NCBI GenBank assembly: GCA_947174335.1
Contig: CAMWIM010000010.1
Coordinates: 1-48,597, forward strand
From: an uncultured Porphyromonadaceae bacterium
GTDB lineage: Bacteria; Bacteroidota; Bacteroidia; Bacteroidales; Muribaculaceae
DNA: 48,597 bases
Direction: 5' to 3'
The position numbers were made by a program, and so were the translations under genes. Positions 27,348 to 38,310 of this stretch are shown piece after piece. Below the pieces are notes generated by a model. That model had not been told where the DNA came from, searched no databases, and saw only the letters and a list, made by a program, of their open reading frames with translations. The first letter of the stretch is position 1. Each line of letters starts with the position of its first letter.

Positions 27348-28427
27348 ATGAATCGCCCTGTCAAGCTCATTGATCTGTATATCATAAAGAAGTTCCTCGG
27401 AACCTATCTTTTTGCTATTGCGCTCATTCTCGCCATTACTATAATGTTTGACGTCAATGAAAAGCTTGACTCATTTCTTAAGGCACCGTTAAAAGCCACG
27501 GTCTTTGACTATTTTGTCAACTTCCTCCCATACTTTGCAAACCAGTTCTCTCCGCTTTTTACTTTTATCGCGGTAATATTTTTCACATCAAAAATGGCTG
27601 ATAACAGCGAGATTATAGCTATTCTTTCATCAGGAATCAGTTATCGACGCTTTATGAGACCCTATCTCATTTCGGCATTTATCATCGCTCTCGCCTCTTA
27701 TCTTTTATCAGCCTATATCATTCCGCCAGCAAACGTCAAGCGTATCAATTATACAAACACCTATGTAAAAAACAAGCGTGTTGATTACGGCTCTAACATC
27801 ATGCTTCAGGTTGCACCGGGGCAAATTGCCTACATCAACCGCTTTGAAAACTCATCTCGAACCGGTTACCGCTTTTCGCTTGAATCTTTCAAAGATAAAA
27901 AACTCGTGTCTCGATTGACAGCTCAATCAATCAAATATGACACGCTCCACCTTTGGCAGGTGCGAGACTACATGATTCGTGACCTTGAAGGCGACCGCGA
28001 AATTATTACACGCGGGCTCAAACTCGACACAATCATACCTATTGAGCCACGCGATTTTCTCATCTCTGAAACCGATCAGGAGACAATGACCACACCCCAG
28101 CTTAACGACTATATTTCACGACAACAAAAACGAGGTGTAGCCAATATCAAGTCTTTTGAAATTGAAGTTAACCGTCGTTATGCAATGTGTGCCGCCGCAT
28201 TTATCCTCACTGTTATCGGCATGTCACTTTCATCCCGAAAAGTTAAGGGAGGTATGGGTATCAACATCGGAATCGGATTGGTTCTAAGCTTCAGTTACAT
28301 CCTCTTTATGACTGTTACCTCGACATTTGCAATATCGGGTTACACATCGCCACTCATCGCTATGTGGATACCCAATATCATATATCTCATAATCGCAATC
28401 ATTCTTTATCGAAAAGCCTCAATTTAA
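27348..28427 (+). CDS. LptF/LptG family LPS-export permease
   Basis: Inner-membrane permease of 359 residues, half of the LptB2FG transporter that extracts lipopolysaccharide. Layout: an N-terminal membrane segment (FLGTYLFAIALILAITIMF), two more segments (about 60-80 and 101-122), a large periplasmic beta-jellyroll part (about residues 125-270) and three C-terminal helices (AAAFILTVIGMSL, GIGLVLSFSYILFMTV, WIPNIIYLIIAIIL). The IIAILSSGISYRRFMRPYL motif is typical. Whether it plays the LptF or LptG part cannot be decided. It follows tgt with a 16-base gap; tgt and an Lpt permease side by side is common in Bacteroidota. Confidence 0.92.
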   Translation: MNRPVKLIDLYIIKKFLGTYLFAIALILAITIMFDVNEKLDSFLKAPLKATVFDYFVNFLPYFANQFSPLFTFIAVIFFTSKMADNSEIIAILSSGISYRRFMRPYLISAFIIALASYLLSAYIIPPANVKRINYTNTYVKNKRVDYGSNIMLQVAPGQIAYINRFENSSRTGYRFSLESFKDKKLVSRLTAQSIKYDTLHLWQVRDYMIRDLEGDREIITRGLKLDTIIPIEPRDFLISETDQETMTTPQLNDYISRQQKRGVANIKSFEIEVNRRYAMCAAAFILTVIGMSLSSRKVKGGMGINIGIGLVLSFSYILFMTVTSTFAISGYTSPLIAMWIPNIIYLIIAIILYRKASI

Positions 28428-28517
28428 TTATCTATTTTCTTTATATTTTTGTCAACAAATCAGGGCTTTTTGACGTTATCACTTTAAACAAGTTCATCAT
28501 ATTATACACCTCCCATC

Positions 28518-31500
28518 GTGAGCAAAATCGATAAAAAGCTGATAACTAAATTTGCCAAATGGTTTTTCTTAGGCTTGTTAAGTCTGATCATCCTTTTGGT
28601 AGTATTGCTTTATATCCCTTTTGTTCAGGACTTTGCAGTCAAGAAAGTGCTTAATCAAATCAACAGCAAAGGAGACATGACGCTTAACGTCAGTCGCCTG
28701 CGTTTGAAATTCCCACTCACTCTCGAAGTCAAAGATTTTGTGATGGCTCAGAAAGCCGACACAATGATAACCGTCGGTAATGCCCGTGCAAGTGTCAATC
28801 CATTACCGCTTATCAAGGGAAAAGTCAACGTTCCGACTCTTTCGGTTCAAGACATCGTCTATGCGATGGGCAATCCCGATTCAGCCCTGCAACTCAATGC
28901 GGCTGTCGATAATGTGTATGCTTGGGATGCCTCTGTTCGGCTTTCCGATATGGCCATCAACCTTCTCAAAGGTGAGGTAAACGGGGCGCGCATCAAAATG
29001 GCTATCAAAAACGACACCACTGCGGTTAAACCTGACACTGTTCAGCCTTCCCCGTTAACTGTCAATGCCGACAACCTCGTGATAAGCGACCTTAATTTTT
29101 CTATGTCGCTTGAAGGCACGATCGATTCACTCGGAACTCACGTTGGCAAAGCTAATTTGGTAAAAGGTCAATTTGATCTTCTTAAATCTGACATTCACGC
29201 CGGTGCATTGATTATTGACTCAATCTCAGCATCATATATCTATCCGGCAGTCACCACCTCAACTCCCGCGCCGACCGAAACTGTTACTTCGACATCCACC
29301 CCGTGGACTGTCAACGTTGATAAAATTTCAATTACCGGACAATCAGCTTTGTATGCTGTTGCCGGAGCCGTCCCGACACCAGGATTTGACATGAACTATA
29401 TCAGCGTTTCTGACATTAAGATTGATATTGACTCGCTTTACAACCGCGGTTCTTCGCTTCGTGTTCCAATTAAAAGAATTGAAGCTACCGAACGCTGTGG
29501 ACTCCCTCTACACGCCGACGGTTTATTTGAAATGGATTCAACCGAGATGCGTATCGACAGCATAACGGTTGCGACATCGTTCTCTTCAATAAATTTTACC
29601 GGTGTTATGGGCGTCGGTGACCTTATGACAACTCCCGATTTACCACTACAACTGAATGCACACGCATCTATAGCTCCGATCGATGTCAAACGTGCGCTCC
29701 CGGCAATGTCACAATTTGTAAGCGCACTGCCTCCTTATTCCAACCTTGAAGCACAGGCTATCATCAATGGCTCAACTTCAAGCCTTTCCATTAACGAAAT
29801 TTCAGCTTCTCTCCCTGGTATTTTGACTTTGGGTGCCGACGGTTTTGTTGAAAATCCGTTTAATATGGATTATGCATCAGGGAACATCAATCTGCGCGGA
29901 CACATCATCAGCGGTAAAACCGTTCAGCGAATGGTTATGGACCCCAAGACCGCCAAATCCTCGGGAATAGTTATTCCGCGCATAAATCTTAACGGTAATG
30001 TCGCACTTCATTCAGGTACAATCGACACACGACTCCGTGCTCGAACCGACACAGGTACAATCGCACTTGATGCACGTTGGAACGGTAAACACGAATTCTA
30101 TAATGCCGATATCACAGCTAAAGACTTCCCTGTTGAAGCCATTATGCCGGGACTTGGAATGAGAGACTTGTCGGCTAATCTCAAGTTAAACGGCAACGGT
30201 TACGACCCATTCAAACCCGACACGAAAATAGACGCATCAATCGACATCATCAACTTGATTTACAACCGTGCAACCCTGCAAAATGTACAGGCATTAGCAA
30301 CTCTTTCAAACGGTCAGGGCGAAGTTATACTCAAATCGGCAAACCGAGCCGCTACATTCCAAATTGTCGCATCGGGTAATCTTTCGCCAAACCCTTACAG
30401 TTGGACAATTAAAGGCGATATACCATCTATCGACCTCTATGCGCTCGGATTTACAACCGACCCGGCAAACATTACTCTCAACTTTGACGGTAATGCAGGT
30501 GTTGATGTTGATAATCATACTCTTGACGCCCAACTCCGATTCAACAATATTCTTGCCAATATGGGCGAGAACTCGACTTATTCTACACGCGGTCTAATCG
30601 TTGATTTTTCAGGTACAGACTCTCTCACCCATGCAAAAGTCACCGACCATACTCTTGTGCTTGACTTCATCAGTCCAATGCCGGTTGACAGTGTAGCCTT
30701 ACGATTCAGTCTCGCGTCTGACACAATTGTTGATTTTTTGCACCGTCAACGCACCGACATCCCCCTCATACAGTCTGTACTCCCGAAATTTAAACTTACC
30801 TTTACCTCGGGCGGAACAGGCAACATTCTGACAAACGCTCTGCAAAAATCAGGAATGTCGTTCAAAAATATCAATGCAAGTTTGACAAACGACTCGCTCA
30901 TTAATATGAACGCTCGGCTGCTGAAACTAAAATCAGGTTCGGTCAAACTCGACACAATCGACTTGAGGATCAACCAGATTGGAAAATATCTCACTCTCAA
31001 TACAGCCGTCAACAACGCTCGGGGAACTTGGGATCAAATGGCTCATATCCATCTCAACGGCTATCTTGTCGATGCAAAAGCCGGACTATTCTTCAAACAA
31101 TCAAATATCTCTGACAAAACAGGTTACAGCATCGGTATGGTAGCTCAAACTGCCGATTCGATCGTCACAATAAACCTTGTTCCTTACAATCCTGTAATCG
31201 GGTATAAAGACTGGACAGTCAACTCTGATAACTTTATCACCTATAATCTCGTTCACCGTCACGTCGATGCTAATTTACACATGAGCAGCAACGAAAGTTC
31301 GATCGCTCTTTTCACCGACCACAACGATTCAATCAAAGGACAAGAAGATATTAACCTTCAAGTCAAGGATATACACATTGCCGACTGGTTGTCAATCAAC
31401 CCGTTTGCCCCGCCAATGAAGGGCGATCTTTCAGTTGATCTCAAAGTTGGTCAACGTGAAAATCATATTTTTACCGGAAACGGCATAATCTCACTCGATG

Positions 31501-33326
31501 ACTTCTATTATGGTCGCGAACGCGTCGGTTCATTCAAAATTGATGCCGACATCTCGACCAATGCAAAAGGCACTTTGAATGCCGACTTGTCACTGATGGT
31601 TGACAGTATCAAAACGATAACAGCTCGTGGTGCCCTTAATGATTCAACACAAGCGTCTCCGTTCCTTCTCGATTTCCGAATGATTCATTTCCCCTTAAAG
31701 GTTGTTAACCCGTTCCTTCCACCGGGCACTGCCACTTTGTCGGGTATGCTTAACGGAAATATGGAAATCACAGGTTCGGCTGCCGACCCCAAATTCAACG
31801 GTTCTATTGAATTTGACTCTACAACAATGAAAGTGACAATGCTCGGCTCAACCTTTAAATTTGCTGAAACTCAAATCCCGGTTGACAGCAACGTTGTCTA
31901 TTTCAATAACTATACAATCAAAGGTGTCAATCAAAATCCGCTGTCAATCAACGGAGAGGTCGATCTGCGACACCTGCTGACCCCGATGATCGACCTTGTC
32001 TTGAAAGCTGACAACATGCAAATTGTCAACTCGACAAAAGCCTCAAAAGGAGCCGATGTATATGGCAAAGCATTCATCAACGTTGATGCAACAGTTCAGG
32101 GCTCACTCTCTGACCTCGATATTGATGCCGCACTGACCGTTTTAAGCAATACCAATGTAACTTATGTTATGACCGACGCTCAATCGGCACTTAAGTCTCG
32201 TGACATTGGCGATATGGTCCGCTTTGTCAATTTTGCCGACTCATCAACCCTTGTTGTCGACACTATTCCAGAGACAACATCATCGATGAATTTGGATGCA
32301 TTGCTGACCATACAGCCCGGATCAACTCTTAACATTGACCTCTCGACCGATGGTAAGAACCGTGTAACATTGCAAACCAACGGAACACTTGATTATTCGG
32401 TCAACGCGATGAACGATTCTCGCTTTACCGGACGCCTTAATATCAACAGCGGTTTTGTACGCTACTCTCCGCCATTGATGTCTGAAAAAGTGTTCAACTT
32501 CCAGGAAGGTAGCTTCGTAGCTTTCAATGGCGATATGATGAACCCGATTCTCAATATCCATGCAGTTGACAATCTGAAAGCAAACGTTACTCAGACCGGA
32601 CAAAACTCCCGTCTCATAACATTTAATATTCTCCTCGGCATTACTGGTACACTCGATGAGATGAATGTCAAATTTGATCTTGACACCAACGACGACATTA
32701 CAATCCAAAATGAGTTGCAGTCAATGAGTGCCGACCAGCGTGCAAATCAGGCTATGAACCTGTTGTTGTATAACGTCTATACCGGACCCGGTACAAAAGC
32801 CGACTCAAATATCGGTGGCAATGCACTCTACTCGTTCCTCGAATCTCAACTCAACTCTTGGGCTGCCAATAATATCAAAGGCGTTGATATCTCATTTGGT
32901 ATTAACCAATATGATCAAACAACCAACGGAGCGACATCGACAACCACAAGCTACAGCTATCGAGTTTCAAAATCGCTATTCAACGACCGCTTCAAGATTG
33001 TTGTCGGAGGTAACTATACCGATGATAATGACCCCGACCAGAATATCGCAGAAGATCTCATCAACGACATTTCGTTTGAATATCTTTTGAACCAAAACGG
33101 AACAATGTTAGTCCGCATATTCCGTCACACAGGCTTTGAAAGTATTCTCGAAGGCGAAATCACCCAAACCGGCGTCGGCTTTGTTTACAAGCGTAAAATA
33201 CAGAACCTCGGTGAAATGTTCAAACCGTTCCATCGCCGTTCAAAAAGTACACCTCAGCTCCCCCAACAGGGACAAGTTCTAAATCAAATTTCAACGCCAT
33301 CATCCGACAATGAAAACAAGAAATAA
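28518..33326 (+). CDS. tamB: TamB-like translocation and assembly module protein (GTG start)
   Basis: Very large AsmA/TamB-like protein of 1602 residues. Translation starts at GTG; the only membrane anchor (FFLGLLSLIILLVVLLYIPF, about residues 17-36) lies before the next Met, so a later start would lose it. The body is a long repetitive beta-helix-like groove typical of lipid-transfer proteins, with repeated patterns such as NPLPLIKGKVNVPTLSV. The C-terminal DUF490/TamB domain is seen at about residues 1280-1510: GRLNINSGFVRYSPPL, NFQEGSFVAFNGDMMNPILNIHA, and LLYNVYTGPGTKADSNIGG. It spans the periplasm to the outer-membrane partner encoded next; the two genes overlap by 17 bases. Confidence 0.93.
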   Translation: MSKIDKKLITKFAKWFFLGLLSLIILLVVLLYIPFVQDFAVKKVLNQINSKGDMTLNVSRLRLKFPLTLEVKDFVMAQKADTMITVGNARASVNPLPLIKGKVNVPTLSVQDIVYAMGNPDSALQLNAAVDNVYAWDASVRLSDMAINLLKGEVNGARIKMAIKNDTTAVKPDTVQPSPLTVNADNLVISDLNFSMSLEGTIDSLGTHVGKANLVKGQFDLLKSDIHAGALIIDSISASYIYPAVTTSTPAPTETVTSTSTPWTVNVDKISITGQSALYAVAGAVPTPGFDMNYISVSDIKIDIDSLYNRGSSLRVPIKRIEATERCGLPLHADGLFEMDSTEMRIDSITVATSFSSINFTGVMGVGDLMTTPDLPLQLNAHASIAPIDVKRALPAMSQFVSALPPYSNLEAQAIINGSTSSLSINEISASLPGILTLGADGFVENPFNMDYASGNINLRGHIISGKTVQRMVMDPKTAKSSGIVIPRINLNGNVALHSGTIDTRLRARTDTGTIALDARWNGKHEFYNADITAKDFPVEAIMPGLGMRDLSANLKLNGNGYDPFKPDTKIDASIDIINLIYNRATLQNVQALATLSNGQGEVILKSANRAATFQIVASGNLSPNPYSWTIKGDIPSIDLYALGFTTDPANITLNFDGNAGVDVDNHTLDAQLRFNNILANMGENSTYSTRGLIVDFSGTDSLTHAKVTDHTLVLDFISPMPVDSVALRFSLASDTIVDFLHRQRTDIPLIQSVLPKFKLTFTSGGTGNILTNALQKSGMSFKNINASLTNDSLINMNARLLKLKSGSVKLDTIDLRINQIGKYLTLNTAVNNARGTWDQMAHIHLNGYLVDAKAGLFFKQSNISDKTGYSIGMVAQTADSIVTINLVPYNPVIGYKDWTVNSDNFITYNLVHRHVDANLHMSSNESSIALFTDHNDSIKGQEDINLQVKDIHIADWLSINPFAPPMKGDLSVDLKVGQRENHIFTGNGIISLDDFYYGRERVGSFKIDADISTNAKGTLNADLSLMVDSIKTITARGALNDSTQASPFLLDFRMIHFPLKVVNPFLPPGTATLSGMLNGNMEITGSAADPKFNGSIEFDSTTMKVTMLGSTFKFAETQIPVDSNVVYFNNYTIKGVNQNPLSINGEVDLRHLLTPMIDLVLKADNMQIVNSTKASKGADVYGKAFINVDATVQGSLSDLDIDAALTVLSNTNVTYVMTDAQSALKSRDIGDMVRFVNFADSSTLVVDTIPETTSSMNLDALLTIQPGSTLNIDLSTDGKNRVTLQTNGTLDYSVNAMNDSRFTGRLNINSGFVRYSPPLMSEKVFNFQEGSFVAFNGDMMNPILNIHAVDNLKANVTQTGQNSRLITFNILLGITGTLDEMNVKFDLDTNDDITIQNELQSMSADQRANQAMNLLLYNVYTGPGTKADSNIGGNALYSFLESQLNSWAANNIKGVDISFGINQYDQTTNGATSTTTSYSYRVSKSLFNDRFKIVVGGNYTDDNDPDQNIAEDLINDISFEYLLNQNGTMLVRIFRHTGFESILEGEITQTGVGFVYKRKIQNLGEMFKPFHRRSKSTPQLPQQGQVLNQISTPSSDNENKK

Positions 33327-35625
33327 CATATTGACTGCTCTCTCGCGACTGTCAGGGCTCGCCATCTTGATTATGATGGTTACCTCGTCGTGCTCTACAA
33401 CACGGCGTCTACCCTCTGACGAGATTCTTTACACCGGTTTGAAAAGCGTTGAGATTAATCCCGACAACAAAGAACAAAAAGTTCCATCGGGTGTCAAAAG
33501 CGAAATAAACAGTGCCGTCAATGTAAAAGCAAACAAATATACATTTACTCCAAGCATACGCATCCCTATCGGACTCTGGGTTTACAATAACTGGAATCCT
33601 AACTCAAAAGGTATCAAAAAATGGCTGTATAACAAGCTTGTTGAAGACCCTATTGTTATTTCAGACGTTCGACCCGAAGTTCGTACTAAAATGATTGATG
33701 AAATTCTTGACAACAACGGTTTTTTTCAAGGTACGTCATCTTTTCAACTTAATCAAGGAAAAAATAAGAAAAAAGCCTCTCTGACCTATATTGTTAATAC
33801 AGGTCCGGCATATATGGTTGACACAATCGAGATGCTTCCCGACACAACCAAACTATTCACCATGCTGAATACGGCGGCAAAACACGACACATATTTAGGC
33901 CGTAGCAATATGAGATATTCAACCGACTCGCTTTCAATCGCCCGTAACCGATTGGCAAATTATGTTCGTAACCACGGATACTACTATTTCCGTCCCGAAT
34001 ATATCGAATATCTCGCCGACTCTATTCAAAATCCGGGACATATCGCCTTAAGAATGACCGTTGCATCTAATGTTCCCAAACAGGGTATAACAAGCTATCG
34101 CACCGGAAAAATAACCGTCTATGCCTTCCGTACACATGGCGGAGGTACGCCCGACACAACTGTCTTTAAACAGGCGACACTCATTCAGATGATGCCATCA
34201 CGACTACGTCGCAACATTATTCCTGAATGTATTACGTTTAGAGAAGGACGCCCGTTCTCGGTCCGCTCGATGAACCAAACTCAAAACCGCATCTCCCGAC
34301 TTGGAATTTTCAATGCAATTTCAATTGACGTCATGCCCGATTCGCTTGCATCAGAGCCGACTCTCGATGCCGCCATTTCATGTACCTTTGACACTCCCCT
34401 CGAAGCAAGTATCGAAGTCAACGCTTCGTCAAAATCAAACAGTTATATTGGTCCCGGAGTAACACTTGGCGTGACTAACAAAAATATTTTTGGCGGAGGC
34501 GAGCAATTCAGCGTATCTTTAACCGGAACTTATGAATGGCAAACCGGAGGTAAAGACCGAAACCATTCTTCTGTCTTCAATTCTTATGAAATAGGATTGA
34601 CAACATCACTCGCATTTCCACGCATGCTTGCACCACGTTTTATTCCCCGTCGTCATCGCGAACTAAACTGGACACGCATCACGCTCAATGCCGACCTGCT
34701 TAACCGTCCCCACTATTTCAAGATGGCTCAGTTCAACGCATCAATCAACTATGATTGGCAATCAAGTCGAAACTCTACCTCAACCTTGACGCCATTCAAG
34801 ATTACATATACAAACCTTATAAACACCACCCAGCTCTTTGACTCGATTATTGACGCCAACCCGGCGATCGCGCTCAGCTTCCGCAGTCAGTATATCCCCC
34901 AAATGGCATATACATATAACTATATGAAGATGCTTGACCGCGATAACTCGTTCAATTGGACATTCACAGTTCAGGAAGCAGGTAACATTTTCTGGTCAAT
35001 CTATGAGCTTTGTGGCGTACATGGGGAGAAGGAACTTTTCGGAACGCCCTTCTCTCAATTTGTCAAAGGTCAAACCCAGATTGTTTACGGCAGACGCCTT
35101 TCCGGTGATAACTGGCTGTATTTCAGAGCCGCTTGCGGAGCCGCTCATGCTTATGGCAACTCATCACAAGTTCCATACGCCGAACAATTCTATGTCGGTG
35201 GCGCCAACTCGGTCAGAGCATTTACCGTACGCTCTCTCGGTCCGGGCAGCTATCGTCCCGACGCAAATGCAATCGATGGATATTTTGACCAGACCGGTAC
35301 TTTCAAATTTGAATTTAACGCTGAATATCGTTTCCCGATTTTCGGACCGCTTCATGGCGCACTCTTCCTTGATTCGGGTAACATCTGGCTACTCAAAGAT
35401 GACCCCAAACGCCCCGGTGGACTTTTGAAAGCATCATCATTCCTTAAAGATCTCGCTGTCGGTACCGGAGCCGGACTCCGCTTTGACATCGGTATGCTCG
35501 TTGTACGCGGTGACCTCGGAATCGGTATTCACGCACCTTATGATACCGGCAAACGAGGATACTACAATATGACTTCGTTTGGCAAATCACTTGCCTTCCA
35601 CCTTGCCATCGGTTACCCGTTCTAA
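33310..35625 (+). CDS. tamL: TamL: lipoprotein TamA/BamA-family outer-membrane protein
   Basis: Omp85-family barrel of 771 residues. Unlike proteobacterial TamA it starts with a lipoprotein signal with the lipidated Cys at residue 28 (MVTSSC), the form called TamL in Bacteroidota. A POTRA-containing region follows (about residues 40-360; NRLANYVRNHGYYYFRPEYIEY and SIDVMPDS are typical), then the surface-antigen barrel with VNASSKSNSYIGPGVTLGV, FYVGGANSVRAFTVRSLGPG and the end GAGLRFDIGMLVVRGDLGIGIH. The ORF begins inside the 3' end of tamB, so the two are translationally linked and likely work as one complex. It converges on the his operon with a 10-base gap. Confidence 0.93.
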   Translation: MKTRNNILTALSRLSGLAILIMMVTSSCSTTRRLPSDEILYTGLKSVEINPDNKEQKVPSGVKSEINSAVNVKANKYTFTPSIRIPIGLWVYNNWNPNSKGIKKWLYNKLVEDPIVISDVRPEVRTKMIDEILDNNGFFQGTSSFQLNQGKNKKKASLTYIVNTGPAYMVDTIEMLPDTTKLFTMLNTAAKHDTYLGRSNMRYSTDSLSIARNRLANYVRNHGYYYFRPEYIEYLADSIQNPGHIALRMTVASNVPKQGITSYRTGKITVYAFRTHGGGTPDTTVFKQATLIQMMPSRLRRNIIPECITFREGRPFSVRSMNQTQNRISRLGIFNAISIDVMPDSLASEPTLDAAISCTFDTPLEASIEVNASSKSNSYIGPGVTLGVTNKNIFGGGEQFSVSLTGTYEWQTGGKDRNHSSVFNSYEIGLTTSLAFPRMLAPRFIPRRHRELNWTRITLNADLLNRPHYFKMAQFNASINYDWQSSRNSTSTLTPFKITYTNLINTTQLFDSIIDANPAIALSFRSQYIPQMAYTYNYMKMLDRDNSFNWTFTVQEAGNIFWSIYELCGVHGEKELFGTPFSQFVKGQTQIVYGRRLSGDNWLYFRAACGAAHAYGNSSQVPYAEQFYVGGANSVRAFTVRSLGPGSYRPDANAIDGYFDQTGTFKFEFNAEYRFPIFGPLHGALFLDSGNIWLLKDDPKRPGGLLKASSFLKDLAVGTGAGLRFDIGMLVVRGDLGIGIHAPYDTGKRGYYNMTSFGKSLAFHLAIGYPF

Positions 35626-35633
35626 AATCGGGT
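35615..35633. terminator. Weak hairpin between tamL and hisIE stop codons
   Basis: ACCCG (35615-35619) can pair with CGGGT (35629-35633); the tamL stop codon lies in the loop. There is no T-run on either side, so it is a poor bidirectional terminator at best. No other signal is found in the 10-base gap. Confidence 0.25.
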
Positions 35634-35635
35634 TA

Positions 35636-36232
35636 TTAATGTCTTAGTCTCAATTCTTTTTCAAGATCCGAGATACTGACCCCCATCTGTTCACACAGCA
35701 CAAGCAAGTGATAAATTAGGTCTGACGCTTCATAGATAAAACGTGAGCGATTACCGTCAACAGCCTCTATTATTGTTTCAGCGGTTTCCTCTCCAACCTT
35801 TTTGGCTATTGCCTTGACGCCTTTGATAAACAAGCGGGTCGTATATGAACCTTCGGGCATATCATGATGACGCTTGCTTATAACTTTACCAAGCCGGCGA
35901 ATAAAGCCCTCAGCTTCAGGCGTATCAAAACAAGCCGTTGTTCCACGGTGACAAGTCGGACCGATCGGGTTTGCTTTAATCAGCAATGCATCGTTGTCAC
36001 AGTCATTAAACATTTCGACAACGTTCAGGAAATTGCCCGATGTCTCTCCTTTTGTCCATAACTGACCGCGAGTGCGTGAAAAAAAAGTAACCTTACCTGT
36101 CTCTACTGTTTTTTCAAAGGCTTCCCGGTTCATATAACCGAGCATCAACACCTTTAATGTCACCGCATCCTGAACAATAACAGGCAACAAGCCATCGGCA
36201 AGTTTTGAAAAATTAAAATCTGAATATTGCAT
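35636..36232 (-). CDS. hisIE: Bifunctional phosphoribosyl-AMP cyclohydrolase / phosphoribosyl-ATP diphosphatase
   Basis: Carries out steps 2 and 3 of histidine synthesis. The start at 36232 (MQYSDFNFSKLADG) gives 198 residues; an in-frame ATG at 36250 adds six unconserved residues. HisI domain, about residues 1-110: PVIVQDAVTLKVLMLGYMNREA, FFSRTRGQLWTKGETSGN, then DCDNDALLIKANPIGPTCHRGTTACF with the metal-binding Asp and Cys residues. HisE domain, about 115-198: helical, with KVGEETAETIIEA and the E-rich binding helix. It is the last gene of the his operon, 19 bases after hisF. Confidence 0.96.
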   Translation of the reverse strand: MQYSDFNFSKLADGLLPVIVQDAVTLKVLMLGYMNREAFEKTVETGKVTFFSRTRGQLWTKGETSGNFLNVVEMFNDCDNDALLIKANPIGPTCHRGTTACFDTPEAEGFIRRLGKVISKRHHDMPEGSYTTRLFIKGVKAIAKKVGEETAETIIEAVDGNRSRFIYEASDLIYHLLVLCEQMGVSISDLEKELRLRH

Positions 36233-36251
36233 TGTAATATCTTTTATCAAG

Positions 36252-37013
36252 TTAAAGTCTGACAGTTATTCCCTGCTCTGAAAGTTGCTTTTTCAAATCT
36301 CCTATCGAAATTTCTCCGTAGTGAAAGATTGAAGCTGCCAAAGCCGCATCAGCTTTACCCTCAGTCAGGACTTTTGCTATGTCATTTACACTCCCTGCCC
36401 CTCCCGATGCAATTATCGGGATTGACACTTCTCTATTCAATCGTGCAAAAGCATCACACGGATATCCACGGCGGGTTCCGTCATGATTCATCGACGTGAA
36501 CAAGATTTCGCCGGCACCTCGTTGCTCCGCTTCACGAGCCCAAGAAAACAGCTCTTTATCAGTAAATCGCCTCCCGCCATGAGTAGTCACATGCCATAAT
36601 CCGTCATCATCCGACAGCTTGGCATCAATCGCAACAACAACAAACTGGCTACCATATTTCCGAGCAATCTCATCAATTAGTTCTGGATTATAAACACCGG
36701 CGGTATTAAGCGTGATTTTATCAGCTCCCGCATCAAGAAGTCGCGACGCATCTTCTCTCGACGAAATACCGCCGCCGACCGTGAACGGAATATTTATACC
36801 CAATGCTATTTCTTCAACCAACGATGTAAAAGTCGATCGTTCTTCATCTGATGCGCTGATATCGAGATATACCAACTCGTCGGCACCTTCGCGAGCATAG
36901 AATTTACCAAGTTCGACCGCCGAACCCACATCCTGCAGATGTTCAAAATTTACACCTTTTACCGTTCGTCCGTTCTTAACATCAAGACACGGTATTATTC
37001 GTTTTGCAACCAT
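36252..37013 (-). CDS. hisF: Imidazole glycerol phosphate synthase subunit HisF
   Basis: Cyclase subunit that uses ammonia from HisH to make imidazole glycerol phosphate and AICAR. 253 residues in a (beta/alpha)8 barrel. Catalytic Asp in [16 protein letters not shown] (Asp11 type), the second Asp in FVVVAIDAK, phosphate sites in [30 protein letters not shown] and [16 protein letters not shown]. Its start overlaps the end of hisA by 19 bases, which implies translational coupling. Confidence 0.97.
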   Translation of the reverse strand: MVAKRIIPCLDVKNGRTVKGVNFEHLQDVGSAVELGKFYAREGADELVYLDISASDEERSTFTSLVEEIALGINIPFTVGGGISSREDASRLLDAGADKITLNTAGVYNPELIDEIARKYGSQFVVVAIDAKLSDDDGLWHVTTHGGRRFTDKELFSWAREAEQRGAGEILFTSMNHDGTRRGYPCDAFARLNREVSIPIIASGGAGSVNDIAKVLTEGKADAALAASIFHYGEISIGDLKKQLSEQGITVRL

Positions 37014-37729
37014 TCTTCAATAAATTTTAATGGAATTCGGTTCTCATAAATTGCTTTACCGACAATCACGCTTTTTAAACCGGCTTCGTCGAGTTTTATA
37101 ATATCATCAATTGATGACACTCCCCCCGAAACCGTAAAATTAATAGTAGGAAAATGTTTTTGCAGGTCAACATATAATTCTGTTGCCGGTCCTTGCAACA
37201 TACCGTCACGCGATATTTCGGTTACTATACAGCGTTCCAGTCCGTATGGCAAGAATCGTTCAGTCAAATCTTCTATACCGATCTCGTCGGTTTCAAGCCA
37301 TCCGTTCACTGCTATTTTACCATTGGAAACATCCGCACCCAAAACCATACGGTCTCCGCCATATTGTTCAAGCCATTTCTGGAACAAATCAGGCTGACGC
37401 GAAGCAACACTTCCGACAACGGCAAACGATGCTCCGGCGTTGAACACATCATTTAAAGCAACATCCGACTTGATGCCGCCACCCCATTCAATCTCAAGCC
37501 CTTTGACTGCCGAAACAGCTTCAAGTACTTTCAAATTCATGGGCTTTGACGCCTTTGCACCATCAAGATCAACAATATGAAGACGTTTGACACCACAGTC
37601 GGCATATTTTTTTGCCATATCCAATGGCGACGCATCATATATTTTTTTTCGGTCATAGTCTCCTTGCGAAAGTCTGACACAACGTCCTTCTATAATGTCT
37701 ATTGCAGGTATTATCTCGATTCTGCTCAT
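36995..37729 (-). CDS. hisA: Phosphoribosylformimino-AICAR ribotide isomerase
   Basis: Amadori isomerase, step 4 of histidine synthesis. 244 residues, a barrel related to HisF. Conserved: [22 protein letters not shown] with catalytic Asp8-type residue, [23 protein letters not shown], and [12 protein letters not shown] with the second acid, then [14 protein letters not shown]. Its ATG overlaps the hisH stop codon by 4 bases. Confidence 0.97.
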   Translation of the reverse strand: MSRIEIIPAIDIIEGRCVRLSQGDYDRKKIYDASPLDMAKKYADCGVKRLHIVDLDGAKASKPMNLKVLEAVSAVKGLEIEWGGGIKSDVALNDVFNAGASFAVVGSVASRQPDLFQKWLEQYGGDRMVLGADVSNGKIAVNGWLETDEIGIEDLTERFLPYGLERCIVTEISRDGMLQGPATELYVDLQKHFPTINFTVSGGVSSIDDIIKLDEAGLKSVIVGKAIYENRIPLKFIEEWLQNE

Positions 37730-38310
37730 AGCTTCAGAAAGTTTTTCAATATACGTTCACCGGTGTCTCCACTCTTTTCAGGATGAAACTGAACGCCATA
37801 AAAATTTTCATATTTTAGTGCGGCACTATAAAGGATTCCTTGACGGGTTGTCGCAATAGTATCGGGACAAAGTCCGGCATAATAAGAATGAACATAATAA
37901 ACAAACTCTCCCGATTTTATATCCTTGAACAGCTTGCTTTCAAGATTACCAATCGTATTCCAGCCGGTATGAGGCACTTTCAGTTCTTCTGTCGGTATAA
38001 ATTTCTTTACAAACGTATCAAAAATGCCGAGACAATCTACATCACCCTCGTCTGAGTGGCGACACATTATCTGCATACCGACACAAATCCCCAAAACAGG
38101 CTTTCTCAAATTCATTATTGAAGGAATTAAGCCGGTATCTCTCAGGTTTGCCATTGCTTCGGCTGCATTTCCAACTCCGGGCAAAATAACACGATCGGCT
38201 CTTCTAAGTTCTTTCTCATCGGCAGTTAGGACAAATTCAGCTCCGAGTCGGGTCAACGCGTTCATGACCGACCTTAAATTCCCGGTCTTGTAATCTACTA
38301 TCGCAATCAT
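37726..38310 (-). CDS. hisH: Imidazole glycerol phosphate synthase subunit HisH
   Basis: Glutaminase subunit that feeds ammonia to HisF. 194 residues, class I glutamine amidotransferase. The nucleophile is Cys76 in [11 protein letters not shown], with His176 and Glu178 in [14 protein letters not shown] completing the triad. [14 protein letters not shown] and [13 protein letters not shown] are the standard N-terminal motifs. It overlaps hisB by 4 bases. Confidence 0.96.
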   Translation of the reverse strand: MIAIVDYKTGNLRSVMNALTRLGAEFVLTADEKELRRADRVILPGVGNAAEAMANLRDTGLIPSIMNLRKPVLGICVGMQIMCRHSDEGDVDCLGIFDTFVKKFIPTEELKVPHTGWNTIGNLESKLFKDIKSGEFVYYVHSYYAGLCPDTIATTRQGILYSAALKYENFYGVQFHPEKSGDTGERILKNFLKL

